From Haliotis asinina (lineage: Eukaryota > Mollusca > Gastropoda > Lepetellida > Haliotidae), in contig NC_090295.1 in assembly GCF_037392515.1 (NCBI RefSeq), forward strand, positions 31,164,501-31,228,500: a stretch of 64,000 bases of DNA, written 5' to 3'. The notes below the pieces were generated by a model. It was not told the origin of the DNA. It saw only the letters and a program-made list of their open reading frames with translations, and searched no databases. Position 1 is the first letter of the stretch; each line of letters begins with the position of its first letter. A program made the position numbers and the translations under genes. Shown here in pieces: positions 44,735-58,000 of this stretch.

Positions 44735-45910
44735 GAGAACCAGGGTGTCTGAAAGCAAGCCCTATCATTTAGAGGCCCATGAGCTTTTATTCAGCATTCT
44801 TTTCCAAGCCCATGGGCTTCTATTTAATTCCAAAGTGTGTCAAATGTGTCCAGTTTACTGGCATTGCTCCAAATGGAAAAGATGGCTATAACAGATCTGA
44901 ACAGTTGACTTCAAGGTTTGGAAGAGGGTGATGTGGATGTAGTTGATGATGCCGCAAGCGATACTGATGATGAAGATCCTTTCAGTGAACTTGAGCTGTT
45001 TGACTGACCTGTTGGAAACCCCATAAATGATGGCCAAGCGGTGTCGACTGCAATGCTCTTTTTGTGCGATGTATTGACTCATTTCAATCCCATAGTTCTG
45101 ATGACCAATTTTTAAACATTTCTAAGTTTATAAGAGTTATATTACAGTTTATCTTACCTCACACATAAATGATGGGGTAGGCACTTATTATTATTTTCAA
45201 TGTACGCCGCTGCTAATGGCAGCTCATTCGGTTCTTCATGGTAGTACTTCTTCATCTCAAATAGTATTGAATCACACATGATTCATGGAAATTACAGATG
45301 ATTTGCGAATACAAATGGATGTAAGGGAGATAACTCTGAATTTGTTTTTCTTGTTTCATCTGCAAAATCCATTGATGGCTACAAAAAGATTTGATCACAT
45401 TCCAGTAAATACTTTTGACAAATGTTTAAATGTAGTGGCTGTGAATATCAAGAAGTAGAATTATACCTCAGTGATTTTACTAAGACAATACCTGCAGGAA
45501 AAACAGCAATATTTCAATCGTTTGATTCACACGGGTTTGCAGAAGTGTATGATCTGATGTGTCAGAAGTTCAGAATTAACATTGAGGTGTTCAGTTAGAT
45601 AAATACATTGTTCACTGCCCATGGGTTGATGTACCCTCGATGCTTGTTTATGTTCCCAGAGCCCCCCCTAGTGACCTGTGGACAACTTATATTGTAAATG
45701 TTCTATTTCATTGCCTAGTCATTGCAATATTCATGAAAATGATATTAAAAAGATTTATTTCCTTATGATTTTTTTTTCCATATGATTGTCACTTGCAAAA
45801 AAATCTGAATAAAAGCCCATGTTTCAGAATATAAGCCTGGGCTTATATCTGGTGTCAAAGACGTTATTTTCAGTACAGATGCCCAGGGCTTGTTTTTGGA
45901 TAACCCCAGT
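44735..45910 (+). mobile_element. Possible DNA transposon with GC-clustered inverted ends
   Basis: The left end has gtctgaaagcaagccct, gcccatgagcttttattcag and aagcccatgggctt. The right end has, inverted, ctgaataaaagcccatg, aagcctgggctt and agggcttgtttttgg. Between them lie open stretches such as LEEGDVDVVDDAASDTDDED (about 44920-45007) and a 58-codon frame. Inverted ends around broken coding suggest a decayed DNA transposon; the family is not identified. Confidence 0.4.
45422..45598 (+). CDS. Small uncharacterised frame, 58 codons
   Basis: Starts MFKCSGCEYQEVELYL and ends QKFRINIEVFS. It has a CxxC pair, balanced composition and no low-complexity bias, unlike nearby chance frames. It sits inside the possible transposon at 44735-45910 and may be a transposase fragment or a short exon. 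I do not recognise a family. Confidence 0.25.
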   Translation: MFKCSGCEYQEVELYLSDFTKTIPAGKTAIFQSFDSHGFAEVYDLMCQKFRINIEVFS

Positions 45911-46631
45911 AGCTGTTATGATATAGATATTTGTATATAGTAAAGATCTGATCACTGTAGTTGAAGCCAACTGTGTCAGTAGTCACTGTGAGTAATTGTC
46001 TTTAAGAAGCCATCTTAAATTATATTAAAGTAAGGAAAGTAAACAAGAGTGTAATGCCAAATAGTTTAAGTTGTCTGTCAGTTATTTCTTCTGCAGTTAA
46101 GAGATCATTTATTATTTATAAAAGTTTGAATCTCATGTTTCACTGATAGCAACAAACAGAAGAATACTATTACATTTGAATTCTTTTGATTTACTTCATA
46201 ATTGTTGTTTTGGGCTCCAGTAGATCGAAAAGAGATCTAAGCCGAACAGAGATCTTAGTATGTGTTTGGATTGTTTTCCAGCCTACAGCAAACATACTTT
46301 TCAGTAAAATATTGGGTACATTGTTTCTCTGTCTCTTCCTGCAATGTTTCGATCAGTATATGTAATGAACCAAACACCCTTCCAAACATCAGGGAAGGTA
46401 ACTTCAAAATGTTAACAGTCCCAAATGGGACCAGACCAGACACCAAGATATGATCTTTACTCCAATGTATGGAACATCTAAATATTTTTACCAGACTAAT
46501 GAGCTGGCTAGATGTAAATCTAGACTGTCCATCAGAAAGCTAGCCTGTCTCAGGTGGTTGAACAGACCCTATTTCATACACAGCTTTAATTTGAATTTGT
46601 CTCAGGCCCTATGAAGGGTGGTTCTTCAGTC

Positions 46632-46890
46632 ATGCTGACCTGTGAAGGTTCGGGATAGAATAGGCCTTCAGCAACCCATGTTTGCCATTAAAGGCGACTA
46701 TACTTGTTGTAAGTGGCAACTAAAAGGATCAGGTGGTCAGGCTGACTGACTTGGTTCACACTCGTCCATGGTTCCTAATTGTGCTGTAGATCACTGGATT
46801 GTCTATTCTGGACTTGATTATTAACAGACCACGGCCACATAGCTGGAATATTGCCAAGTGTGGCATAAAACTCAACTCACTTCAGTCATG
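46632..46890 (+). repeat. Dispersed repeat family A copy
   Basis: Runs from ctgacctgtgaaggttcggg through aaaaggatcaggtggtcagg to ataaaactcaactcac. Confidence 0.7.
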
Positions 46891-47414
46891 CCACAAACTG
46901 CATGTATATTGCTTTAATAAATTATGTACAATTCAACTGTTTCTTTAGACTATCAGCATTGCTTCTTTGAATCTGGTAGGGGATACTGGGTTAGGACTGC
47001 ACCACAACAATGTATGCTTGTAGTTAAAGGCGACATAGTGTCTCAGGTGGAAAGGCTTGATGGTTTGTTTGATCATAATTATATGTCATTGTACCTTGAC
47101 ATGGTCAGGCATTGTCCAACACATCATGTAGCTGTTTCTTTCTTGGAATCACATATTGTGCATTTCTATAGTTCAAATAGTATGAAATTTCTAATATCTT
47201 TGAATAAATTGATTTTGTAGAAAGCATTCGTTTTTTCATTTGTCTTGGTTTGCATCACATATGAACAGGCTAGAAAAGCAATGCCACTGCTTGTTGCACA
47301 TTCTGATCTTATGGTTTGTCAGACTGGTGTCAGACCTGAAGATATTCTGTTCTAGCACTGATATATTTGGAAAGAGCATAGTCATTTTTTTCCAGGTAGA
47401 ATTAGGTGTGATAA

Positions 47415-47575
47415 AAGGAACTTAGTGGTTAAAGCGTTTGTTCATCACATCAAAGACCCACACTCAATTCCCCACATGGTACATGGGGCAGTGAATAAGT
47501 GAAGTCCATTTCTGGTTTCTTCACTCCCCGTCAATGATATTGCTGTAATATTGCTAAAAGCAGAGAATATTCAAT
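47415..47575 (+). repeat. tRNA-derived SINE (family B)
   Basis: cttagtggttaaagcgtttg (box A region), acactcaattccccacatgg (box B region) and gatattgctgtaatattgc. Confidence 0.6.
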
Positions 47576-50454
47576 TTAAACTTAGTAGTTATAATATGAA
47601 ACAAGAAACAATGACTAATTCAACCTGTTTATTTATAACAGACAAAATAATACAAGCATGTTAAACATCAAAATATTAGTATAAAATGTGAGCACAACTA
47701 ACCGAATATGAAAAGAATTAAGTAGATTGTGTCAAGAAGTGGTCTAATGGATTTTCATGGAAAAATCAATGACGAAAATAGCTACCACAGATTTACTTGT
47801 GCATCTTAATTACAATACCACAGGACGGAGGACAGATGGACGGACTTACTGGTCACCAGATCCCATTTAGGGCTCAAATAATTTTTTAAACATTGTGAAT
47901 GTGTGCCCCTCTTTTCTTCAAAACAGGAGTACTGGAAAAACAAGAGCACATTTAGACTACTGAATAAAATGTAATGGGTTACCAGTAATGTTAGTTAGTG
48001 TTTCATGTCATATATGCATGGTAGCACCACAACATTGCTTCTCGTGTGTAAACATGCCAATAAACAATAAATAAGTGCTTTTGTCAAATAAATATGTCCA
48101 TAAATGATTCTAAGACCATACACCACACAATACACCACACAATGTTTTGTAAATTATTTCCTACCACCTTGTGCTTATTTTTTTCCCCCATACATACACC
48201 GTAATGACCCTTATCTGCAGCCCTGCCGTTAGTGAGATATTGCATTATTTGCGATATGACATGCATCAAAGAAGTTGACAACATTTGAAGCATCTCATCT
48301 CATTATGAAATGGTAAGGTACATTTATGTTTGGGAAACCTCAAAATGTCTTATATAGAGAACTTAGGACTTTCAATATCATATCTGCCAGCACAAGTTGA
48401 TGAAGGTTACATGAGAATAACTCTGTTATTACTGAAAATAACATCACAAACATTTTTTATCATCTTAGAACATTGTTCTCTAGTTAATATTAAGCATCCC
48501 ACGGTGGTTTTGTGTTTGAAGGAAATTTATTGAAACTACTGAAATAAAATGAGAATAAACTGACACATAGGTGTTGTGCCCACTAAATATATACCGCTGA
48601 GTAGCTGTCATATGTAATGACTGTTATGCATCAGAGTGGTATTGTTGATGTCATACATCTTCACATTAGATATTCTTGCTTGAGAATTATTTGTTCAATT
48701 TGAGAATGGTACACACAATATAGACAGAGTAGTGGAATCCCAGTAGTCCAACCCAGACATTTTGTACTGCCTGTCCATGTTTTAATCTCCTGCTGAAACC
48801 CAGACAAGCAGTACCATTTTTTAACATCGCTTTGTATGACGCAGTCAGGGAACTGAACCACTGACCTTCCTGTCTCTGGGCACATGCTATATCCAGTGCA
48901 TCAAAGCAGATGATTATTAGTTATGAATCGTCTACATACTATTAAAGTGGATAGTAAGAAAAACTTGAAAAATCAATGATCTAATACTGCATGGTGAAAA
49001 CTCGTTAAAATTCCAAGGTTGAGTTCTTTAGCGATATGTGAAAAAATGCAATCTGCGTAACACGTGGTATCACTACGTCCATGTTAGTGCTGTTAGTACA
49101 AATCTACTGCAGCAACATATTGTCATCATCTCATCAAAATATCTGACATAAATGTTGGTAATAAAGGTATCAAATGAAATACCTTGGTATCATTCACACT
49201 CCCTTTTCACTGAATCTTATTTTGACCTTCACATAAAAACACACTCCAAATATATCGACCATATCAGTGTATGAAATAATGCCCATCTGACCTCCCAAGA
49301 CTGGTTACATTTCTGATGGATGGTCTAAATTTACAGCTGGCCAATCTAGTGAAACTCAGTAGTTCCATATATCTGAGGAAATTCACAATATCTTTGAGTC
49401 TGGTCTGGTTAAATCCATTTTGGGCTGGTAACTTTTGAAGTTACCAGCCCTGATGTCTGGCTGCACACTGGGCTTATTTCATACACTGACAATACACTAC
49501 ATTACCCTCAAGACCCCATGGACTGTTTGCAAACAATTACCATGTTTTCATGAATTTCATGTAAGTCTGAGTATTATGAACATCCCTTAATTCTTGGGTA
49601 CATATTTTCTGAAAAGCAGTGAAACTGTAAAACTGGTTAGTTGTCTAAAATTTAAAAAGAAAAAAAAGAAATTGCTCTCAGCACTGACAAAGATACTGCA
49701 GACAATGGGACATTTCAGGCTAATGAATGGAATGGAGTATAATGTCATGAGGAAAAGCATTCATGCAGAAATTTAGCTGCCTTGATCTTGTAATTTTATT
49801 ATGGAAATTTACAGAAATATATATTCTGGGCTTCCCATAACCCACAAATGTCTGGAACAAACTAGAATGTCACCATTTGGGGGATCAAGCATGTCATGTT
49901 TCAGCTCCACTGCTGTTGGAGAAATCCAAAGCCCAAATGTCAAAATACAAAATGTCACAAGAAATGGAATGTGTGGAGCCTCAAGTAAGGACAAAATGTT
50001 ATTTGAAATATCAAACTAAATGGTTGAATGATGTCCAAAAGAAGTTTCAGCTTTCAGTACGACCAAAATGGAAAGGTCAAGTGGAGGTTAAAACATGACC
50101 TATTGCTAAAAACACCACTTACTACAAGACACAAAACTCCATTACAATTTGAATAAAAATGTCTTTGGAATTAATGTAAAGGTTAAATAAACATGAAAAC
50201 ATAAAATATTGCAAAATATGGAATGCATCTGTTCACCCACAATGTAAACGATTGACCATATATGTTGTAAAGTTCATTACATTTTAGCCAAAGATGCAGT
50301 TGACTTTAAATGTGCATCAAAATGATGTTTGTTATGTAAACCAGACCACTTACCTATCTTGTCATCAGAATGTAATGTCCACAAATTTGTACTGAATTAT
50401 GCAAATCATCATGCCCCTTGATACTTAGATGTACACTTCACATTTCATTGAGGA

Positions 50455-50645
50455 AGTTAGTTATCCAGGGATTAGGAAAGGCAGGGGCCATGGGCCATTT
50501 AGCACCTTAGAATAAAAAATGGCCCATTAAAATTTGAAGTCTACCATTGATACAAGTGCAGTGGCCCAATTTACATTTGGAAAATGGCTAATAATCCTGA
50601 AAATGTGCCATTTTTCATTTTCTCTATCCCAATCCCTGTTTATCT
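50455..50645 (+). repeat. Dispersed repeat, partner of 30-185
   Basis: ggccatgggccatttagc and aaaatggctaataatcctg mirror the inverted copy near the left edge of the window. Confidence 0.55.
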
Positions 50646-50864
50646 ATTGTTTGTTCACTTGAAGCTATAAAATATACTCTTTCACCAACAGAAAAATAGC
50701 TTCATGAAAGTATAGAATTTACATATGACTCCTTCCCACAGAGCCTATTCTTACAGGATCTCAAAATATAGCTAATCTAGGGTCATATACCACATATTTT
50801 AACAAACATGGCTCAGTAATGACCAAAATAGTCATTTTTCAGGGCCCCAGATGAGGAGCATATC

Positions 50865-51405
50865 ACTGTATGTATGGATAAAAAATATGTACGATACAGT
50901 TAGAAACAATAAAGAAAATGCAGGAGGCAGCAATCGCAACAGCGATAGTGTATATTCTTAGAATCATTTACAGATGTAGTTATATAGAACATTTCAATCT
51001 GATTTTTAGCAGTGTCCCATGTTTGAGTTTCCGTGATAGAAACATAATACAATTTTCCTTGTTGTGTTTTGGAAGGAAGGAAACTGAGTACCACACTGAG
51101 TCATCTGATTGGTCAAAACTGCACACATGTATGTAAACATGGTGGCACAAAAACAAATTCCAAGTTCCTTTTAGAAATAAGACTGTGCCTCGACGACTAG
51201 TAAACAGTCAAGTAATCAAACTGCTGTATGAATAATAAACAAACTGCTTACTAGTATCACTCATTTGACTTTTGGTAGTAAGACTTCATTACATTCCATT
51301 CAGTACTCTAAATGGACTCTAACTTTTTCCAGTAGACCTATACTGACAAAAAGTAAGGAGTACGTATTCATGATGTTGAAAAATTATCTGGAGCCCTGAT
51401 TTCAA
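50865..51405 (+). repeat. Dispersed repeat shared with LIG3 intron 2
   Basis: gtacgatacagttagaaaca, tagaatcatttacagatg and gtacgtattcatgatgttga correspond to pieces of 12630-13240 that lie either side of a family A insertion there. Confidence 0.4.
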
Positions 51406-51845
51406 TATGGTAGCAGAGGAGGCTACACAGAACATATATAGTATTGTGCAATTATTGTGCAATTCCTTGACCTCGCTTTTTGATGTGAACCCATTGCAAC
51501 TGTCGTCTGAGTACTGGAGCCTCTATCCAATATATTGTTTGTTGATTAAATTTTCAGTAATGGATGAACAGTCTGACTGTTCCAGGTCAAGGCTTGCAAT
51601 CGTCAGTTGTGCTGTCTGGTTTAGCCTGAAATACAGCGAACATGAGGAATTACTGCCCATCATAAATGAGTAATTACATCTCTGTAGGCTACTTCTGCTT
51701 TCAAGTGAAAAGGTAGTACAGTATCAGTAGAACCACTGTATTTTGTCTTCGGTTCAGTATACTATAATGCAATCCAAAAATGTTTGTATTTTCGGTTTTC
51801 ATACTGTCATTTCTCTCTTGTCTTAAAATGAAAGTTTTGTTCATT

Positions 51846-52080
51846 TAAAATAACAAAGATTATGGTTATTTCTTTCATATTGTTAAACAATCTAAGGTTT
51901 GGTGCTTGTTTACAATTTTTGCTTCAAGATCATATCTCATATACTAAACCGAAACAGACCAAAACTGAAGGCCTTGTACCACAATATGTATCACACTGTG
52001 GTAACAGCATACCATTTCACCCCTACAGCAAAACCTTTCTCTGCCAAAACAGAATTTTCACCTTTGTCCTGTGACCATCA
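51846..52080 (+). repeat. Dispersed repeat shared with LIG3 intron 7
   Basis: gattatggttatttctttc, tgttaaacaatctaagg and catatctcatatactaaacc match 21653-21780 in diverged form. Confidence 0.4.
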
Positions 52081-52631
52081 GTCAGATGATATAGAGGTCC
52101 ATCATAGCCATAAAGACTCAGCAAAGCTGCATCAGTTTACATGCAAACTGTTTCCAAATTTTGCTTGCCAATTGTGCAAGCTATGCCTGAGGTTACCAGC
52201 CCACAAAATACTTCACTAGTCCAGAATTTGAATGTAGACACAAATTTTATCATTAATCTGATAACATGATGAACATTTTTATCAGGCGACATTCTTGCAT
52301 GACTTTAAAGTTTGATATATCTTAACAAGTCACTGATATCTTTACAAAGTGATCCCACTAGTTACTCACGCCAATCACTGGAAAACACTACTGGCCCAAC
52401 TGGATGTTTACTAGCCATAGGCTATTTTGCACACTGCATACAAAATATGTATACATGTACTTCATAAAGGACAAACTAGACACAATTCATCAATCAAGTG
52501 AGTTCTCATAGTCCACTTCCCCATCATAAAATCATACAAAGATTCAAATGAGCTCAAAATCGGAATTATATGAACTCGGTCAAGTGACTGATATGACATC
52601 ACTTGAGGACATGAATGCTGTTGATGTAAGG

Positions 52632-52790
52632 GAGTTTAGTTTTACTCCACTTTTAACAATATTCTAGGAATAATTAAAGCAAGGGACACCTGAAATGGGC
52701 TTTACACATTGTACCCGTGTGGAGTATCAAAGCCAGGTTTCGGCATGACAAGCTGACAGTTTGAAAAAATGCTGTCATAGCAAACTCAAA
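52632..52790 (-). repeat. tRNA-derived SINE (family B), inverted
   Basis: Plus strand: tttactccacttttaacaat, cctgaaatgggctttacac and tgtggagtatcaaagccagg, the eroded box-B region. Confidence 0.55.
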
Positions 52791-52925
52791 TCCATAAGGA
52801 ACTTCCAATTTGTAAAACAGATGTAGAGGTAAAATCAATAACAGATCATACAGCCTTCTCTATCATATGGGTCTCTTATTCAGTTTTTAATTGTCAGAGG
52901 ATTAAATTGTCTATGGTCTTGTCAC

Positions 52926-53030
52926 CTTTTTGGAAGGAGTTGTCTGCCTTACATCTTCTGCCTGTCTCTTGACCAGTGTTTTCTTATCACTGCTGCCACT
53001 GGCGCCATAACTCTCACTGTCATTTCCTGT
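52926..53030 (-). pseudogene. LIG3-like exon 17 fragment
   Basis: TGNDSESYGASGSSDKKTLV and KRQAEDVRQTTPSKK match the second half of LIG3 exon 17 ([15 protein letters not shown]). An AG (aactcacacag) precedes it at the point where homology starts. Reading through its 3' edge reaches TAG at 52911-52913. Confidence 0.85.
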
Positions 53031-53130
53031 CTGTGTGAGTTATGAAAGATTGTGTAAATCATGAAAATAATGGGAAATACCAGAAGTTGATAAGTGGGGC
53101 TTAAATGATTACAAGGGGAAACACCATATT

Positions 53131-53177
53131 GGGGAAGTGGGGTAGGGGTGGGGGTGGGGGTGGGGGTGGGGGGGTGT
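53131..53177 (+). repeat. G-rich (GGGGGT)n tract, quadruplex candidate
   Basis: Five or more runs of four to seven G separated by single T on the plus strand. It lies between two exon blocks of the partial LIG3 copy. Confidence 0.85.
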
Positions 53178-53431
53178 CATCGATTGTACACATGTACTAG
53201 GGCGTGGCATGCTCCTCCATATAATCTCATCATCACCATCCTTAACCATTACTCATGAAGGGTCCCTATTAATATGGAAAATATGAAAGGTTGATATGTG
53301 ATATAGTCAAGGCTGGTAACATAAGAAATATGGGAGGCTGATAACATGATAAATGCAGGAGGTTGATAATTAACATAGGAAGGCTGATAACATGGGAGTA
53401 CTGGAGGCATGAGTGATGCTCAGATACTAAC

Positions 53432-53549
53432 CTTCATTTTAATACCTGGCAAACTGTGTAATGTCTTAGACTGAACCCTCTCCACCACATCCTTCAAGTC
53501 TTCAGATATCTGGAATGCTTCATAAGCATTAGGATCCAGGCCATCAAAT
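53432..53549 (-). pseudogene. LIG3-like exon 9, shortened
   Basis: [20 protein letters not shown] is followed by VVERVQSKTLHSLPGIKMK. A gttagt donor now sits where LIG3 continues [11 protein letters not shown]. Beyond it the homology goes on with TGA in place of CGA. Confidence 0.88.
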
Positions 53550-53564
53550 CTGTGATCAAAGAGT

Positions 53565-53735
53565 GAGACAGTGAGTTGGGTTTTACACAACTTTTAGCAA
53601 TATTCCAGCAAAATCACTGCAGTGACACAAGAAATGGATTTCCCACATTGTGCCCATGTGAGGAATTGAACCCACATCTTCAGGGTGACGAGTGAACGTT
53701 TTAACCACTAGGCTACCCCCATCGCCCCTGTGATC
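53565..53735 (-). repeat. tRNA-derived SINE (family B), inverted
   Basis: Plus strand: acttttagcaatattccagc, ggaattgaacccacatcttc (box B complement), ttttaaccactaggctaccc (box A complement). The best-preserved family B copy here. Confidence 0.75.
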
Positions 53736-53986
53736 AAGGAGAAGATATAGCCATTAACAGCTTATGAACCATGTCAACTTGCATGACTGATCACTCTTTC
53801 AGTCTTGTCAATGACTGAGACAACAAAGTGACATTATAACCTTAATCCTGACCTTAGTAGTTTAACCACCGAGCTGACCACCCACTCTCACTTAAAAGAA
53901 GCACTTTTACTAGTTTCTTTGATTTAGTTAGCTTATTGTTTAAAGATGCACTCATCAGTATGGAAGCAAAAATAACAGCAATCTGT

Positions 53987-54110
53987 GAGTGAGTGAGTAT
54001 AGTTTTACGCCACACTTAGCAATATTTCAGCTATGTGGCAGCGGTCTGTACATAGTAGTGTCTGGACCAGACAATCCAGTGATCATGACAAGCATGGGTT
54101 GGAGAAGGTC
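53987..54110 (-). repeat. Partial family A repeat, inverted
   Basis: Plus strand: gtgagtatagttttacgcca, ctatgtggcagcggtctgta, agacaatccagtgatc, then a jump to agcatgggttgg. Confidence 0.65.
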
Positions 54111-54200
54111 TTGGTTCTAACGTTCAAAATAGGAGAATTAAATAGGAATGTGACCAGGGTATGCATCATGAAGTACCCCAGGAAGGAAGATTTTACTGAC

Positions 54201-54278
54201 ATATATTTTGCCTTTGAGTTGATGCCAAGGTCATGTTTGATGAGGCGAACCACCATCATCAGATCATTACTGGTACAT
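54201..54278 (-). pseudogene. LIG3-like exon 8
   Basis: [20 protein letters not shown] then SKAKY; 78 bases, as in LIG3. Acceptor tgtttgtttcag, donor gtcagt. Confidence 0.9.
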
Positions 54279-55080
54279 CTGAAACAAACAAGCCCATCAC
54301 ATGATTAAATTCATGCGAGAATGAATGTTCATGCATAACAATGTCCCATGTAAATGTTGCATCAGAATCTGTGTTATAAACATTGTATCATGGTGAGTTT
54401 TAAAACACACAAGTGGATGACAAGCAGAGTCAACCTATTTTGCGCTGGAGGTGTATCGATTTACATTATAGCTATAATCACCTTTTGATAATTTTCTTCA
54501 ATATTCTGATTGGTTGAGTGGCAGTAGACAAGCCAGTCAAGAGGCCATCCATCTAAAACAATAGACATATGCAGAATTATATCGAGCTGAATATAAAGAA
54601 AACCTTTGAAATTCTTTTGTTATCTGTTAAAGGTCACATGCAACGTAAAATACAACTTTGCAGATTCTGGTACCTTTCGGTGTGCACTTACCGAAACAAA
54701 TCATAAGAAATACCAATTCAACCTATAAAGTTGAAAAAAAACGCGATGAAAAAAAGCCCGCGAAATCGGAGTTCAAACGTTTCACCAAATTCCCCCCAGC
54801 GCTGGGGGGAAAACTGGTTTCAACAGCTGTGCTGCGCTGCGTCCATAACGCATGCGCAGTGAATAGGTTCGCGGAGCTTGAAACAGTATGCATGCCCAGC
54901 GTCTGAGGTTGTGAGCAATAGTCTAATCTCGGTTGTGTACACAAACAAGTACATAATCTACTCGTTACGTAAAACAACTTGTTGACTGTGGCAAGCAGTC
55001 TCTGTCACAGAGAAAACTCAGTGTCTCGTTTATTCACACCTATATGTCTGTCTGCCTGTCTGATAAAGACAACATGCAAT

Positions 55081-58000
55081 CAGGGATACTCTATAACAGG
55101 GATTGGTCACTCGCTTGCTTTCCTTACCATTTGTACTAATTAACGTGTGCCTCGTCATGCTCCACTGCACACGTCGACTTGGTTTGTTCTCAGCGCAAAT
55201 CGGCTGCACTTAACAGTATTTCAACCAGTTTATTGTTGGAAACTATCGGCATCTCCCGGAGTAATACTCGGTAAATTGGAGTAGGCTCCCCTGAATGTTG
55301 TCACAACAAGCTGGTTACACTTCCTGTCGCCGAATGATGCATGTGTGGATTAATGAGAGGACTTGAGAATGTGTTTACACATTGCCTTGTTCAAAGACTC
55401 TCTGTTTATGTGACAATTTTGATACAGCGTTCGAAACGATCGCCAGCCCAGAGGCCCAGCGTCGGATGTTAATGTATCAGGCCAACAGTTTCAGTTATCT
55501 GCAGGCCCTTGTGGTCTTCTGTCAATTTGATCTCATTTCTTTTCAACTAGCATCTTGCCCATAATTTGTATTAATGTTCAGGAATGATCCCTGATCCTTC
55601 ATGTTAGGATAACTTCCAGTTTCACTTCACAGTATTATATATTCAGTGCCGCATAGGAATGTCAGCAGTCTATAACTAATGTAAACTTCTCTGTGCTCCA
55701 TACACTTCACTAATGGATTTTGTAGGGACTGTGAAACTCTCTACAATGAAGACTATTTTGTTTTTATTGGTTTGATTTCAACAAAATGGGTATGCAGACT
55801 TTAAAGACTGCAAGTGGCAGCAAGCCCTGATGGCCAAATGGCAAACTAAAGAACTGCAAACACTGTTATTATATGTATTTGAAATGATCTGTTACACAAT
55901 TAAAATGTATCATTACATTTCAGTGGTTTTCTCTTTGTGTGGAATGCTTAGGCTGCATAAAAATATGTTTCTCAGGCACATTCTTTTCAAAAGTGACGAG
56001 TAAGACTTTGATTTTTAATTTTTGATAGAAAAAATGTGACAAGGGAGGAACACATTTTTATTTCTTTTTCCTTCAGGAATACAGTTTGGAAAGTTAAGCA
56101 CATGTTAATGAGTTGTAGATTCAGTCACTCTCATTCTTACAGACACTCAGTCTATAATGGACAAATGGACGGTCGTGGCAAAGTCGAAATTATATTTTTT
56201 AAGAGGGCAGTTAATGAAGATGACCAGATGTCTTCCTGCATGTGCGCAATTGCATGGATACTGACAGAATGTCAACTGACACAGTCACTCCCACCTAAAA
56301 AAACAGAAAGTTTAAAACCATCACAAAGCGTTAAAAAGTCCTTTGCAGTTTTGTCAAATATCAACAATAGTTTCAGAACTAAAACATTCAAGCATCAAAG
56401 GCATCCATGGCAGATTAGAACAGATCAGATATGTCATACCTCACACTTTCACCAGATAGAATATTCCCCTCAATACTTAGAGGTGTATTTGAAAGAAATG
56501 AATTTTAGGACGACTAAACATTCAAACATTGGCTTGTAGTAATGAGTGATCAGATCAGATCAACGATATGTCATATTTTTCACACACATGAAATACTTGT
56601 GAATGTATACACCCTACCAATTATTTTTTTAATTCATAAAATCATCACTATTACTTCCAAACACCTCTCACCAAATGGAACGTTTCCCTAACAGAAATTA
56701 AAGGTGTGTGTGAAAGAAGTTTGTTGAGCAATAACTAGAAACACTCAAAAAATGCTGTGTAGTATTTCAAAGGCGGATCAGAACAGATCAGCGAGATGAC
56801 ACGTTTATCACACACCTCAAATACATCCTAACAATATGTTTAGATTATCAAATTATTAATATTACCTGCAAACACCTTTCGGGTCATAGTGTATTCCCCT
56901 CATAAATATTTAAGGTGCATGTGAAAGAGGTTTTGGAGCAATAACTAGAAACACTCAAAGTTATACTATTTCAATGGCGGATCAGAACAGAACCGCGAAA
57001 TGGCACATTTTTCAACACCTCAAAAACACCCTACCGATTTTTTTTAAATTATAAAATTAGCACTATTACTTCCAAACACCTTTCACTAGATGGTATGTTC
57101 CCCTAATGGAAAATAAAGGTGTATGTGAATGAAGTTTTTGAAGCTGAAACAAAAGCACTCAAACAACGCCGTGGAATATTTCAATGGCGGATCGGATCAG
57201 ATCGGCGAGATGGCACAAATTTCACACACCTCAAGTACGTCCTAACAATTTATTTTAGATTATGAAACTATCACTATTACCTGCAAACACCTTTCGCCTG
57301 ATGGTAAATTCCCCTCATAAAAATTAAAGGTGTAAGTAAAAGACGGTGATGAGTAATATCTAGACACACTTCAAACAACGGCGTGTAGTATTTCAATGGC
57401 GCATCAGATCAGATCGGCGATCTGCCACATTTTTCACACACCCCAGTTAAACCCCAACATGTTTTTAAGTCACAAAACTATCACTATTGCTTGCAGACAC
57501 CTTTCAACTAAAGGTATATTTCCATGCTAAAACATAAAGGCATGTGTGAAAGAAGCTTTTATTGACGAAACTCAGTCTATCTTCGCTGTGTACCGATAAT
57601 TGAAGCCAGAGAGTTACAAGATGCCGACTTGAAACTTTACTACAAACATATTTTCTTATACTGACACTAATTACAAATATGTGACTAGAACTGAAGTAAC
57701 AGAACAGGTGACTTACCTTCTACGTGTAGGTTCCGAGTTGTCACAACACTCAGCGAATGTAATCAGCTGTTGAAAATGAACCGAGCTCAATCTTAAATAC
57801 TAAGCTGCCGCCATATTGTCTCCACTGGTCACGTGACAAAGCGAGACATACGTTCAGCGGTTTTTCGAGGAGTTTCACCTCCCCTCTCTATATAGGCTCC
57901 CTGATGCAATACACAGCTTCAATCATTGACAACGTGCAATTTGAACTTAACACCTATCAGACTATACGACATAAAGAAAATAAGTTGATTTATGACTCGT

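Larger units (their letters stand above)
42238..52910. other. LIG3 3' flank and gene-poor intergenic region
   Basis: The LIG3 3' UTR begins here. AATAAA occurs at 42750 and again near 43401. Beyond this I see no convincing gene: short open frames lack family features. Recognisable contents are a (taa)n tract near 43513, a transposon-like segment at 44735-45910, SINE and family A copies, and repeats at 50455-52080. Confidence 0.55.

Noticed and set aside
42238..52910. PBZ/BRCT exons of the duplicate
   Set aside because: Searched on the minus strand for CxYGxxC and PEWLW-like stretches; none seen.
56036..56539. 167-codon plus-strand frame
   Set aside because: Its second half runs into the 210-bp tandem array and no family feature is seen. 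Kept only as a note in the nested insertion finding.
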